The notes beneath the pieces were generated by a model. That model did no database searches, had not been told where the DNA came from, and worked only from the letters and a program-made list of their open reading frames with translations. DNA of 41,700 bases from Bacteroidales bacterium (GTDB taxonomy: Bacteria > Bacteroidota > Bacteroidia > Bacteroidales > VadinHA17), in the NCBI GenBank assembly GCA_025455395.1, contig JALOMO010000021.1:1-41700 (forward strand). Direction: 5' to 3'. This document shows positions 26,170 to 34,897 of the stretch, piece by piece. Made by a program: the position numbers and the translations under genes. Numbering within the stretch: the first letter of the stretch is position 1; every line of letters starts with the position of its first letter.

Positions 26170-27465
26170 ATGTCTCACAACAAATTCGATAGGAGAAACT
26201 TCATTAGAAAAACAGCTGCCGGCGCCGTTGGAATAGGCCTTACAGTCAACAAGGCATTTCCCCTTACAGATCAGACTGAGGTCCTGCCAAAAATCAAGGA
26301 CTACCGGAGGTTGGGAAGAACCAATGCAATGGTATCTGACATAGGCTCAGGTGTGCCTTATTCTGAATCAGTCTTAAAAGCAGTAATTGCATCAGGTGTC
26401 AACTTCATTGAAACCGCTGAAAGCTACGATAATGGGAATAATGAATCGCTGATCGGTAATGCTCTCGGTAATATTGAGCGTGAATCACTTTTTATTACAA
26501 CCAAGATAAATACATCCCTGGGCATAGGAGCATCGCAGGATGACATTTACAACCGGGCGGAAGCAAGTCGTAAAAGGCTGGGCACGGCTTATATAGACCT
26601 ATACATGATGCACCAGGCCCAGAGCATAGTAAAAGTAGGTGATAAAAATTTTCACAAAGCCTGCGACAAGCTCAAGAAGGAGGGGAAAATAAGGTTCAGG
26701 GGACTCTCATGTCACGGATCTTTGTGGTGGCAGGAACAGGGTGGGAGTCTTGAAGATATACTTCTGGCTGCTGTTGAAGACGGAAGGTATGATGTCCTCT
26801 TTTTTCCCTATAACTTCCTCGATCCAGAAATGGGAGAAAGGGTATTGAAAGTCTGCAAGGCAAACGACATCGGCACTATGATTATGAAATCCAATCCCAT
26901 TGGAGTGTTCGAGGGATATGAAAGAGTCCTAAGCAGGGGTGAAGATCTTAGTATGTTTGAAAAAAAGGATTATGAAACAAAGAAGGTCCAGATGGAAAAA
27001 GCCAGGTCTTTCTTCAGCAAATACAATATGACAAGCATGGATGACCTGAAGAAGGGGGCTTACCGTTATATACTTTCAAATGAAAATGTCAGTACAATCT
27101 GCTGCAGGTTCAGAACTTTCGCAGACATCGATTTGTATGTTAACCTTTCAGGCAAAAAGCTTGACGGAGCTACGGCAAAAATGCTATCCGATTTCAGGGA
27201 GAGCATGGGCTTTCTTAACTGTCGTATAGGGTGCAACAGGTGTGAAGGAAGTTGTCCTGTGCACATGCCGGTAGGCACGATACTGAGGTATTATTATTAT
27301 ACCCAATACTATAATGAAAAGAATAATCCGGGAAACGGCTATAAGGAACTGATCTCGCAAAATCCCGGGGCATGCGCTGACTGTGCAGGTGAGTGTGAAA
27401 AGAGCTGTCCGCATAATGTCGCCGCAAGATCACTGCTTCTTGATGCTCATAGAATCTTGAGTTAA
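26170..27465 (+). CDS. Tat-exported aldo/keto reductase with two ferredoxin-type clusters
   Basis: A 431-residue protein with a twin-arginine signal (Arg8-Arg9 in DRRNFIRKTAAGAVGIG), an aldo/keto reductase TIM barrel (about 45-330) and a C-terminal iron-sulphur region. ETAESYDNG, ITTKIN and MMHQ hold the expected catalytic Tyr, Lys and His. The C-terminus has Cys351, 355, 358 and 362 followed by Pro, and Cys402, 405, 409 and 413 followed by Pro, enough for two [4Fe-4S] clusters. The Tat signal agrees with a cofactor loaded before export. It lies 133 bases after the PD40 gene and may have its own promoter. The substrate is unknown. Confidence 0.9.
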   Translation: MSHNKFDRRNFIRKTAAGAVGIGLTVNKAFPLTDQTEVLPKIKDYRRLGRTNAMVSDIGSGVPYSESVLKAVIASGVNFIETAESYDNGNNESLIGNALGNIERESLFITTKINTSLGIGASQDDIYNRAEASRKRLGTAYIDLYMMHQAQSIVKVGDKNFHKACDKLKKEGKIRFRGLSCHGSLWWQEQGGSLEDILLAAVEDGRYDVLFFPYNFLDPEMGERVLKVCKANDIGTMIMKSNPIGVFEGYERVLSRGEDLSMFEKKDYETKKVQMEKARSFFSKYNMTSMDDLKKGAYRYILSNENVSTICCRFRTFADIDLYVNLSGKKLDGATAKMLSDFRESMGFLNCRIGCNRCEGSCPVHMPVGTILRYYYYTQYYNEKNNPGNGYKELISQNPGACADCAGECEKSCPHNVAARSLLLDAHRILS

Positions 27466-27482
27466 CAGGTCGGGAATTCCTC

Positions 27483-27531
27483 AGTCCTCAATCCTCAATC
27501 CTCAGTCTTCCGTCTTCGGTCTTCGGTCTGC
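27483..27531 (+). repeat. Heptanucleotide repeat array, copy 1
   Basis: Seven consecutive 7-base units of the form [ACG][AG]TC[CT]TC, from AGTCCTC to GGTCTGC. They lie just after the aldo/keto reductase stop. The same unit forms arrays at 36122 and 37735, in the same orientation. Confidence 0.8.
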
Positions 27532-27632
27532 CTCCGCCCCTTCGTACAATTTATATCTTTTAGATTTATTTGACCCATACTTAAATATTTCGGAGATTTG
27601 ATATTATAAAAAATCAATAAAGGAGGTATGCT

Positions 27633-28013
27633 ATGAACACTCTATTTCTGGTCTATCTTATAGTCGAAGTAATCTTTGGCATTGGCTTCCTCTTTGTCCC
27701 GGACCTTATGATGAGTCCCATGGGCGTAACTCTTGATGAACAGTCAATGACATTTGCCAGGTTGTTGGGCACACTGATAATCAGCATCCCTGTTTTGATG
27801 TTTTTCGTGCGTAAATCGGCCAGTACAGAGTTCAGAAGAGGTGTTGTATCTTCTGTTTTTACATACTTGCTTTTAAGCACAATTCTCCTCTTGATTACTC
27901 AGCTAAAGGGTCTGATGAATTCAATGGGCTGGGGTATTGTTTTCCTGCATATGGCATTTATGCTATGGTTCGGCTATTTCCTGATAAACAAGGGGAACAA
28001 AGAGCCAGAATGA
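27633..28013 (+). CDS. Small four-helix membrane protein, paralogue A
   Basis: A 126-residue inner-membrane protein with four hydrophobic segments and almost no soluble part. It shares most of its residues with the protein encoded at 40002, including MNTLFLVYLI, PMGVTLDE, SIPVL, FFVRKS, STEFRR, TYLLLSTI and QLKGLMN. The gene has a strong ribosome binding site, AAAGGAGG, eight bases before the ATG, which is unusual for Bacteroidota. I do not recognise the family. The conserved acidic turn after the first helix and the basic FVRKS loop suggest a defined topology. A second tiny membrane protein gene follows after 55 bases. Confidence 0.75.
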   Translation: MNTLFLVYLIVEVIFGIGFLFVPDLMMSPMGVTLDEQSMTFARLLGTLIISIPVLMFFVRKSASTEFRRGVVSSVFTYLLLSTILLLITQLKGLMNSMGWGIVFLHMAFMLWFGYFLINKGNKEPE

Positions 28014-28068
28014 TAAGTTGCATCTATCTATTTAACTTATAAAAAAAAATATTTATGGAGGTTAAACC

Positions 28069-28251
28069 ATGAGAGAAAAAGTTCAGGAAAATGCGTCGTC
28101 AAATGCCGTTTATGGATTGGGACTTATCGGGGCAGCAATTTATTTTATCTCGACTGCCACAAGCTTCTGGCTTGGTGTTTTAGGATTCCTGAAAGCCATT
28201 GTCTGGCCGGTTTTTCTTGTTTATGAAGCCTTTAAAAGCTTAGGTGCCTGA
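28069..28251 (+). CDS. 60-residue membrane peptide, unknown
   Basis: A short product starting MREKVQENASSNAVYG with one or two hydrophobic segments (about 16-33 and 36-52). A ribosome binding site, TGGAGG, lies nine bases upstream of the ATG. The spacing and the strong site, like that of the preceding small membrane protein, suggest they are expressed together. No family is recognised. Confidence 0.65.
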   Translation: MREKVQENASSNAVYGLGLIGAAIYFISTATSFWLGVLGFLKAIVWPVFLVYEAFKSLGA

Positions 28252-28349
28252 AGTAAAAGTATCAGACTAAAACCATTTAATAAACCTGTCCAACTTACAG
28301 GGGGCTAAGACATCAGGGAGTAAGGCTGCCGGAGTTTGTGGATTACAAT

Positions 28350-30659
28350 TTAATCATGCTGTTGATTGGCGACAGCTTTTTTTACTTCTTCAAGATGAAG
28401 ATAAACCTCATGATCATAGACAGGTTTTAAAGACCAGCTTTTCCCCAATAATTCCATTGCTTCCTGGTATTTCCCCTGCTTAAATAATCCCCAACCTTTA
28501 GTATCTAGATATGTATAATTATCAGGTTCCAATTTAAGTGCATCATCAATGAGGTCTAACCCCTCATTTATGTTGCGGTCATTATCAATCAGGAACCAGG
28601 CAAGATTATTCATCCTTGCGGGTCTTTCAGGGGCTGATGAAAGCACCTTGCGATAATACTCCTCTGCTTCATCCAATAAACCTGCCTCATAATATAGTGA
28701 AGCCAGGTTATTTTCAATTGCTGCCTGAGTCCATGAATTGTTCTTACCGTTAGAGATAAACTTTTTAAGATATCGGTTTGCAGCAATAGTATCTCCTTCA
28801 GTTAATGCCAGAATAGACCATCTCCTTGTTATGGCTGGATTATCCGGATAATCCTTTTCAGCTTTCTTATATAAATTTCTCTCTTTTTTAAATTGCCCGG
28901 TTTTATGATATGCTTCTCCAAGTGAGGCGTAATCACCCCAACCTGGCTTAGAATCCCATTTCTTTTGAATCTCCATCGATTTTATAAATTCAGGGATAGC
29001 CTTATCATACTGATTTAAGTTACTATACTCAATACCTAATAGATAATATACTGCAGGTACCTGATCATCAAATTCCTTATATTCCTTTAAATATTTTATA
29101 ACTTCCTGAGGTGTTTCAAATAGTAATGCATATACATGATTTGACATAATCTGATACTGCTTTGGCAACTGATTCCTTTTATTGTACACTTTAAGGCACC
29201 ATCTTTTAGCCTCGCTGTACATTCCCTGATAGTAATTCCTTAGAGAAAGAAATAAAGTTGCGGCAATAAAATTTGAGTCAATCGCTACAGCCTGTGAATA
29301 CATTTCTATTGCGGCAATATTATCTCCTTTCATTACCGCATTGTTCCCATAAATAAAACACCTGTAAGCTTCGGGTGATGCAGTATGTGCATAGATTTGA
29401 ATTCCAGCAGGAGATTCTTTTATTAATTTAGATAGTATCAAAAAATCCTTCAATAAGTATGAAAGAGAATCTATAACAGGAAAGATATTCCCCTCTTTTG
29501 TCAGACCTTCAATCTGGAATGACTTAAGGACCTCTTCTGTTTTTGAATCAAATAATTGTGCATTCAACCGTATTTTCGGACCTGCCTGTTTAATGGTTCC
29601 GTAGATGAAGATAACTGAATTAAGCTTTTTGGATAAACCAGCTGCTATTGATGGTGTGATTGAACTGTAATCAGAATAACCTTTGCTTTGTATCAGACCA
29701 GCAATTGATTCTGCCAGTCTGACATTCAGTTCCTCCGAGGAAGAAAGGGTGGTTATTAATTCATTTTGAATGCCATCCTGCCACACATCCCAGATTGTAT
29801 CATTGGTCATATTCTGAAACGGCAATACTACAATAGAAATTCTCTCCTCTGACGACCTAAGTCTTTCCAGTGAATTCCGTTTGAATATTTTCGGATAAAT
29901 GAAAACCGAAGCAATGATTAATATCGGAACAATAATGACTGCTGAAAATAATTTCCATCTAACTGCTTTATTCTGTGGATCCAAGTCAATCTTTCTGTGC
30001 TTTATAATTTCTTTAAATGATGCTTCAGACTGATTCTTCACCTGGACTACATTGGCAGGTTCTGCCTTCATCCCATCCATGATCTCCTTTATTGCATGAG
30101 CAACTTTGATTATCTGGATTCTGTATTTTGTATTGTTGAGATTCCTCTTTTCATCATCATCAGGTACAAGTGGTTTATCTATCCCTGCTTCTTTATAAAT
30201 AAACTCAACACCACGAAGAACTCCTCCCAGAACAGACTCACATTCCTTAATATCAGCAACATCCAGATGATGAATCCTCACAGGTAATATCCTGCTTGCA
30301 ACATTTCCATTAAGAAGCTTTACCTTCAATCCAAACTGATCATTTGAAGCCATCTCCACAAATGCCTTGAATTCATGTTCCCAGGCAAATGACTTTGGAT
30401 CACAGTAAGTACGTGATATTATAGGAATAAAGATCAGACATTTCAGCTTCTCTTTAAGAGATTCATCCACATCATGTGTTTCCAGAAGTCCATCATGAGG
30501 ATTGATGTCGAAATATACACTGATCTCTTCCTTAAAGGTTGATTCAAGTTCAGTCTTCAGGGACTCAACAAACTCACTCACCCACCTGTCGCCTTTATTG
30601 TCCTTCTGGCGGTAGGAAATGAAGATGTCGTAATTATATCCTTCAATGATGCTTGACAT
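28350..30659 (-). CDS. TIR domain - membrane helix - TolB_N/FlgO-like - TPR protein
   Basis: A 769-residue protein in four parts. Residues 8-160 form a TIR domain: YDIFISYRQKD at the start, LIFIPIISRTY, then Trp93-Glu94-His95-Glu96. Residues 238-257 form one membrane helix. Residues 273-410 resemble the TolB N-terminal/FlgO domain seen in adenylate-cyclase-like TPR proteins (ISIVVLPFQNMTND). About 415-765 is a TPR array. The TIR domain would face the cytoplasm and the TPRs the periplasm, so it may signal across the membrane or cleave NAD+, but neither is shown. Three sampled 60-base lines are 27-37% GC against about 52% in one line of the adjacent serpin gene, which hints at transfer. It has its own predicted promoter. 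Confidence 0.85.
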   Translation of the reverse strand: MSSIIEGYNYDIFISYRQKDNKGDRWVSEFVESLKTELESTFKEEISVYFDINPHDGLLETHDVDESLKEKLKCLIFIPIISRTYCDPKSFAWEHEFKAFVEMASNDQFGLKVKLLNGNVASRILPVRIHHLDVADIKECESVLGGVLRGVEFIYKEAGIDKPLVPDDDEKRNLNNTKYRIQIIKVAHAIKEIMDGMKAEPANVVQVKNQSEASFKEIIKHRKIDLDPQNKAVRWKLFSAVIIVPILIIASVFIYPKIFKRNSLERLRSSEERISIVVLPFQNMTNDTIWDVWQDGIQNELITTLSSSEELNVRLAESIAGLIQSKGYSDYSSITPSIAAGLSKKLNSVIFIYGTIKQAGPKIRLNAQLFDSKTEEVLKSFQIEGLTKEGNIFPVIDSLSYLLKDFLILSKLIKESPAGIQIYAHTASPEAYRCFIYGNNAVMKGDNIAAIEMYSQAVAIDSNFIAATLFLSLRNYYQGMYSEAKRWCLKVYNKRNQLPKQYQIMSNHVYALLFETPQEVIKYLKEYKEFDDQVPAVYYLLGIEYSNLNQYDKAIPEFIKSMEIQKKWDSKPGWGDYASLGEAYHKTGQFKKERNLYKKAEKDYPDNPAITRRWSILALTEGDTIAANRYLKKFISNGKNNSWTQAAIENNLASLYYEAGLLDEAEEYYRKVLSSAPERPARMNNLAWFLIDNDRNINEGLDLIDDALKLEPDNYTYLDTKGWGLFKQGKYQEAMELLGKSWSLKPVYDHEVYLHLEEVKKAVANQQHD

Positions 30660-30682
30660 CTGAGCATTAAGTATTTCACCAT

Positions 30683-30713
30683 CAAAATTACTCCTTATTT
30701 AGACCAAAGTCAA
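30683..30713 (-). promoter_or_regulatory. Predicted promoter of the TIR-TPR gene
   Basis: On the minus strand TTG (30713-30711), then 20 bases, then TAATTTTG (30690-30683). This matches the Bacteroidota -33/-7 consensus in sequence and spacing and gives a leader of about 17 bases before the ATG at 30659. Confidence 0.55.
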
Positions 30714-30773
30714 CATTCCTTCAATTAGTGAGAGGTGATCGCAAATCGCATATCCTTCGTCCCATCGCTTCGT

Positions 30774-30797
30774 CCTCCGTAGCTTTAGAGAAGGAGG
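30774..30797. repeat. Imperfect palindrome CCTCC...GGAGG
   Basis: CCTCCGTAGC and GAAGGAGG face each other across a short AT-rich centre, between the divergent TIR-TPR and serpin genes. It resembles short palindromic sequences scattered between genes in many environmental bacteria, but I cannot confirm copies beyond this one. Confidence 0.35.
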
Positions 30798-30906
30798 GCT
30801 CCTTGCTCTGTGCCGGCTAATCTCATTGCAGCGTTTCAGTGATTCATTTCGTATTAGGATATATGAGCAATTTCACCATAGACAAATTAATTAAATTTCA
30901 TCAGTT

Positions 30907-32154
30907 ATGAAGTACTCAGCATTAATGTTTCTCAGTCTCACTGCTATTACCGGTTTTATATCTTGCTCTAAGGAGAATAACGGACAGCAACCCGATCTTA
31001 CTCCAAAAACTCTTGAACTGACCGCTAAGGGGGCAGAAGTTATTGAATATGGCAATGAATTTGGAGTTGAGCTTTTTACAAAAGTTGCCATTGATGAGAA
31101 CAAGAACTTAATGCTTTCACCTCTTAGTGCCAGTACAGCGCTAACCATGCTGCTAAATGGCTGTAAGGAAGATACATATAACCAGATTAAGGAGATGCTC
31201 AAATACCCTGAGGGCATGACCATGAGCGAAATAAACGAGGTGTACAGGAGCCTCGTTGCCCAGTTGCTGGCTGTCGATCCTAAGGTTAAGCTGGCTCTGG
31301 CAAACGCAATCTTTTACAGGCAGGGCTTCAGCGTTAAGAATCCATTCCTTAATACAATGAACACTGATTTTGATGCGGAAATTGCGGGACTTGATTTTAG
31401 TCTGCCATCCGCCCTCACAACCATTAACAAATGGGCCAGCGATAATACAAACGGGAAAATCCCGAAGGTGCTTGATGAAATATCCGATGATGCTGTAATG
31501 TTTATCATGAATGCCCTTTATTTCAAAGGCGACTGGAGCTATGAGTTCGATAAGGCTCTGACCTCCGACAGACCATTTTACACTTCACCCTCAGTATCTG
31601 TGAATGCAAGCACGATGAAAGGAGAGGTTGGTTCGAAAGTAACCTTTGGCAGCGGTTACAGGGCAATTGAACTGCCCTATGGCCGGACCAACTTTACAAT
31701 GGTGGTTATTGTCCCTGAGGGCACACTCCCTGAGTTCAATACATCATTTGACACGGAAAAATGGAACACCATAACATCGGCATTTGATGACCAGGAAAAA
31801 TTCGGTGAACTGACTGTCTACATGCCAAAATTCAAATTCTCGTACGAAAAGTTTCTCAATGACCAGTTAAAGAGCTTGGGTATGGTTGATGCATTCATTC
31901 CAGATCTTGCAAACCTGTCCGGAATATCAGATGCCTCAATTTATGTTGATTTTGTAAAACAAAACACTTTTGTGGAGGTTGACGAGAAAGGAACTGAAGC
32001 TGCTGCAGTCACCACCATTGGAATCGAAACGACAAGCTTTCCACCTAAACCACAGGAGTTTGTGATTGACAAGCCATTTGTCTTTGCTATACGCGAACGT
32101 ACTACCAATGCTCTCCTCTTTATCGGGCAGGTGGTAAATCCGCTGAATCAGTGA
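30907..32154 (+). CDS. Serpin-family protease inhibitor, lipoprotein
   Basis: A 415-residue protein with a lipoprotein signal (TGFISC, Cys20) and a full-length serpin domain. Clear serpin strings are NLMLSPLSASTALTMLLNG, NALYFKGDWSYEFD, PKFKFSYE and, after the loop, FVIDKPFVFAIRE. The hinge before the reactive loop is EKGTEAAAVTTIG, with Thr at P14 and small residues at P12-P10, as in inhibitory serpins. By standard spacing, cleavage would fall near IETT/SF. It probably protects the cell surface against foreign or own serine or cysteine proteases. The LVIVD propeller gene follows after 61 bases. Confidence 0.95.
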   Translation: MKYSALMFLSLTAITGFISCSKENNGQQPDLTPKTLELTAKGAEVIEYGNEFGVELFTKVAIDENKNLMLSPLSASTALTMLLNGCKEDTYNQIKEMLKYPEGMTMSEINEVYRSLVAQLLAVDPKVKLALANAIFYRQGFSVKNPFLNTMNTDFDAEIAGLDFSLPSALTTINKWASDNTNGKIPKVLDEISDDAVMFIMNALYFKGDWSYEFDKALTSDRPFYTSPSVSVNASTMKGEVGSKVTFGSGYRAIELPYGRTNFTMVVIVPEGTLPEFNTSFDTEKWNTITSAFDDQEKFGELTVYMPKFKFSYEKFLNDQLKSLGMVDAFIPDLANLSGISDASIYVDFVKQNTFVEVDEKGTEAAAVTTIGIETTSFPPKPQEFVIDKPFVFAIRERTTNALLFIGQVVNPLNQ

Positions 32155-32215
32155 ACATAAGAACCATAACAGAGAGCTATTTACTGAATTATAACCGTTA
32201 ACAGATAATCCAATT

Positions 32216-33493
32216 ATGAAAAACCTGATCAAGTCCGCAGCTTTTATGGTCGTTATTTTGACTGCTCTTACAGCCTGTAACGACAGAACCAAAGAATTAA
32301 TAACATATGAGGCAAATGTGCCTGTTTACATGTCATTTGATGAATTCCGGGCCAGTTTTGAGAAAAGTGCCCCGATCGAAATTTCTCACCCCGGAAAAAT
32401 GTATTTCAAAGACGGGTATCTTTTTGTTAATGAATATGGTAAGGGTATTCATGTGATTGATAACTCAGACCCTTCAAACCCTGAAAAAGTGGCTTTCTAC
32501 AAGATCATGGGTAATGTCGATATGGCAATAAGTGGCAATGTGTTGTTCGCCGACAGTTATGTCGACCTTCTCTCGATTGACATAACAGACATAAATGATC
32601 CCGTCGAAATTGACCGCATCGAAAATGTCTTCCCCGAAATCGTTCCGGAGGGGGAGCTATGGTATCCTTATGCAATGGTCGATAAATCGAAGGGAGTAAT
32701 CGTTGACTGGGAGGTTAAGAAAATTACTGAAGAGGTCGAAGATTATAATTATGGCGGCATGATATTCCGTGGCGGCATGGACTTCATCATGAGTGCTGAA
32801 GCAGGAGGTAAATGGACTGGTGGTGCCGGCACCGGCGGCTCCATGGCCCGCTTCATGCTGAATGAAGATTACCTGTATGTTATTGCTGTTCCCGTCAGGC
32901 TAAAGACTGTTGATATTACATCGCCTGATAAAATGGCGGTTATAGACAGTATTGATGTCCCCCGTAACATGGAAACCCTTTTCCGCCTGCAGAACAACCT
33001 CTTCATCGGAACCACAACCGGAATGTTGATCTTCGACCTGGTCAATCCCCAAAAACCCGTTCAGGTATCATCATATGACCATATAAGAGCCTGCGACCCG
33101 GTTGTGGTTGACGGTCAGTATGCATATGTTACCCTGCGAACCGGTAACATGTGCAACAACGGACAGAACCTGCTAGAGGTCATTGACATATCATCCATCA
33201 CAAACCCATACCTTGTAAAATCATACCCGATGTTCAACCCTCACGGACTGGGTACCGACGGCGACCTGCTATTCATTTGTGATGGTGCAGCCGGACTGAA
33301 AATTTACGATAAATCTGACCCATTGGCCATAATAACCAACCAGATTGCACATTATAAGGACTTTGACACCTATGACGTTATCCCGATGGATGGCATCCTG
33401 ATGCTTGTTGGTGACGGGGGGATTTACCAGTATGACTACAGCGACCCGGAAAATATAGTCCAGATAAGCCACATCGTCATTAAAGAAGAGTAG
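32216..33493 (+). CDS. LVIVD-repeat beta-propeller lipoprotein
   Basis: A 425-residue lipoprotein (LTALTAC, Cys21) built from repeats in which a strand such as GIHVIDNSDPSNPEKV, LLSIDITDINDPVEI, MLIFDLVNPQKPVQV or LKIYDKSDPLAII recurs about every 40-60 residues. This is the LVIVD pattern of exported propellers. It has no evident catalytic residues and probably binds a partner at the cell surface. The outer membrane barrel gene follows after four bases, so the two are almost certainly in one operon and may form a complex. Confidence 0.9.
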   Translation: MKNLIKSAAFMVVILTALTACNDRTKELITYEANVPVYMSFDEFRASFEKSAPIEISHPGKMYFKDGYLFVNEYGKGIHVIDNSDPSNPEKVAFYKIMGNVDMAISGNVLFADSYVDLLSIDITDINDPVEIDRIENVFPEIVPEGELWYPYAMVDKSKGVIVDWEVKKITEEVEDYNYGGMIFRGGMDFIMSAEAGGKWTGGAGTGGSMARFMLNEDYLYVIAVPVRLKTVDITSPDKMAVIDSIDVPRNMETLFRLQNNLFIGTTTGMLIFDLVNPQKPVQVSSYDHIRACDPVVVDGQYAYVTLRTGNMCNNGQNLLEVIDISSITNPYLVKSYPMFNPHGLGTDGDLLFICDGAAGLKIYDKSDPLAIITNQIAHYKDFDTYDVIPMDGILMLVGDGGIYQYDYSDPENIVQISHIVIKEE

Positions 33494-33497
33494 TTTT

Positions 33498-34232
33498 ATG
33501 ATAAGAATCATTGCGACTGCGGTTTGTGTTTTTCTAACACTCTCCTTAACAGGTCAGAAACAGCGTAATCAAACCGTTGTGCTTTACGATGGTTCCCGGA
33601 TATCGGGAACCATCGTAGGTGATTCTACCGATTACCTGGATATTAAGGTTTTAACCCCGCAGATTATCAGGATCGGAAAGTCACAGATATCATCGCTTGA
33701 GGCATCGGTATATCCTGTTAAGAAGAACCTGAAGACAGAAGGTTACTATATACAGATAGCGGCCAGTGTGCTTACCGGGAAAGACAGTACCGGTAGTTTA
33801 TCGGGCAACAGCTTTCACTTTTCCAACGGTTATCAGTTCAGAAATGGTATTGTGGCTGGCATTGGCACAGGAATGGAAAAGATGAATGTAACTATTGTGC
33901 CACTTTACGTCGAATTAAGGTATTACCCGCTAAGCACAAAAATATCGCCATACGCATGGATTAAAAGTGGCTACGGTTTCGCCACAACTGATGTACCTTA
34001 TACGAATTATCTTGAACCATGGGGAGAATCAGAAGGAGGATTTCTCTTTGGCACAGGTGCCGGAGTCGCACTTTTTACCTGGCAAAGGGCTGCAATAAAC
34101 ATTGGTATCGGATACAGGTACCAGAAGATTTCTTTAAGTCGCGATGAATACTGGTGGGGTGGAAGCTCAGTCAGAGAAACAGTTACACAGTTCAACAGAC
34201 TGGAGTTGCAGGTGGGTATTATATTCAGGTAG
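33498..34232 (+). CDS. Outer membrane beta-barrel protein with N-terminal small beta-domain
   Basis: A 244-residue protein with a signal peptide (cleavage near SLTGQ/K). Residues about 25-70 form a short beta-domain containing VVLYDGSRISGTIVGDSTDYL, which resembles SH3-like leader domains in other Bacteroidota barrels. The rest is amphipathic strands with aromatic girdles (VPLYVELRYYPL, AAINIGIGYRYQ), ending in LELQVGIIFR, a typical barrel-closing strand. It is probably an eight-stranded barrel. It starts four bases after the LVIVD lipoprotein gene. Confidence 0.83.
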   Translation: MIRIIATAVCVFLTLSLTGQKQRNQTVVLYDGSRISGTIVGDSTDYLDIKVLTPQIIRIGKSQISSLEASVYPVKKNLKTEGYYIQIAASVLTGKDSTGSLSGNSFHFSNGYQFRNGIVAGIGTGMEKMNVTIVPLYVELRYYPLSTKISPYAWIKSGYGFATTDVPYTNYLEPWGESEGGFLFGTGAGVALFTWQRAAINIGIGYRYQKISLSRDEYWWGGSSVRETVTQFNRLELQVGIIFR

Positions 34233-34309
34233 ATGAAGAAATATAGAGGATGAGATTATAGTATCGTTCGAATTAAGTTATTTTGAAGAGCTTAATTCTG
34301 ATCGGAATA

Positions 34310-34897
34310 ATGGGTAAAAGAGAATCAGATGGTCACGAATATTCCGACCCCGAACTTGTTAAAGGATGTGCCAGTGGCGACAGACACTGCCAGGAGATCC
34401 TTTACAAGCGCTACTTCTCGTTCGCAATGTCGATCTGCATCAGGTACACGCGTGATGAAAATGAGGCCATGGAAATAGTGAACGACAGTTACATGAAAGT
34501 TATGGAGGGTCTCTCAGACTATGACACAGCGCGACCTTTTAAACCCTGGTATGGGAAAGTGCTGGTTAATACGGCTATCGATAACTACAGGAGAAATCTT
34601 AAACATAATGACTACCTCTCAATCAATACAATTACAGAAACTGAGGAACGTGAACCTGAAATTGAAGCGGAGCTTTCCGCTAACGATATTCTGACACTTT
34701 ACTGGCACCTCCCCGAACACTATAAAATAACCTTTAACCTCTTCGAAATAGAAGGTTATTCACATGAGGAGATTGGACAGATGATGGGAGTGACCGCTTC
34801 CACATCCAGATCGAACCTCGCCAGGGCAAAAAAGATGCTGCGGGAACTCTATAACAGGCATATTATCTCGGTTAAGAAGGGACATGAGGCAGTTTGA
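34310..34897 (+). CDS. ECF-type sigma factor
   Basis: A 195-residue RNA polymerase sigma factor with region 2 (about 22-95: ILYKRYFSFAMSICIRYTRD, then DSYMKVMEGL) and region 4 (about 130-185: LPEHYKITFNLFEIEGYSHE, MGVTASTSRSNLARAKKML). It should direct transcription of a small envelope-related regulon. I chose the ATG at 34310 because the only earlier start is a TTG at 34283 with no conserved residues after it. Its last 14 bases overlap the next gene, which encodes a membrane-spanning protein with a barrel, so that protein is the likely regulator of this sigma factor. Confidence 0.92.
   Translation: MGKRESDGHEYSDPELVKGCASGDRHCQEILYKRYFSFAMSICIRYTRDENEAMEIVNDSYMKVMEGLSDYDTARPFKPWYGKVLVNTAIDNYRRNLKHNDYLSINTITETEEREPEIEAELSANDILTLYWHLPEHYKITFNLFEIEGYSHEEIGQMMGVTASTSRSNLARAKKMLRELYNRHIISVKKGHEAV

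Noticed and set aside
27483-27531. CRISPR array
   Set aside because: Units are seven bases with no spacers and no cas genes are present.
27602-27621. FNR-like inverted pair TTGAT...ATCAA before paralogue A
   Set aside because: The half-sites are ten bases apart instead of four, and the right half is absent in the paralogue B leader.
28350-30659. Calling the TIR-TPR gene an anti-phage system
   Set aside because: No second defence gene, nuclease, cyclase or mobile element is adjacent, so the role remains open.
34283-34309. Upstream TTG start for the sigma factor, adding nine residues
   Set aside because: The ATG at 34310 starts just before the conserved region and the extra residues carry no family pattern.
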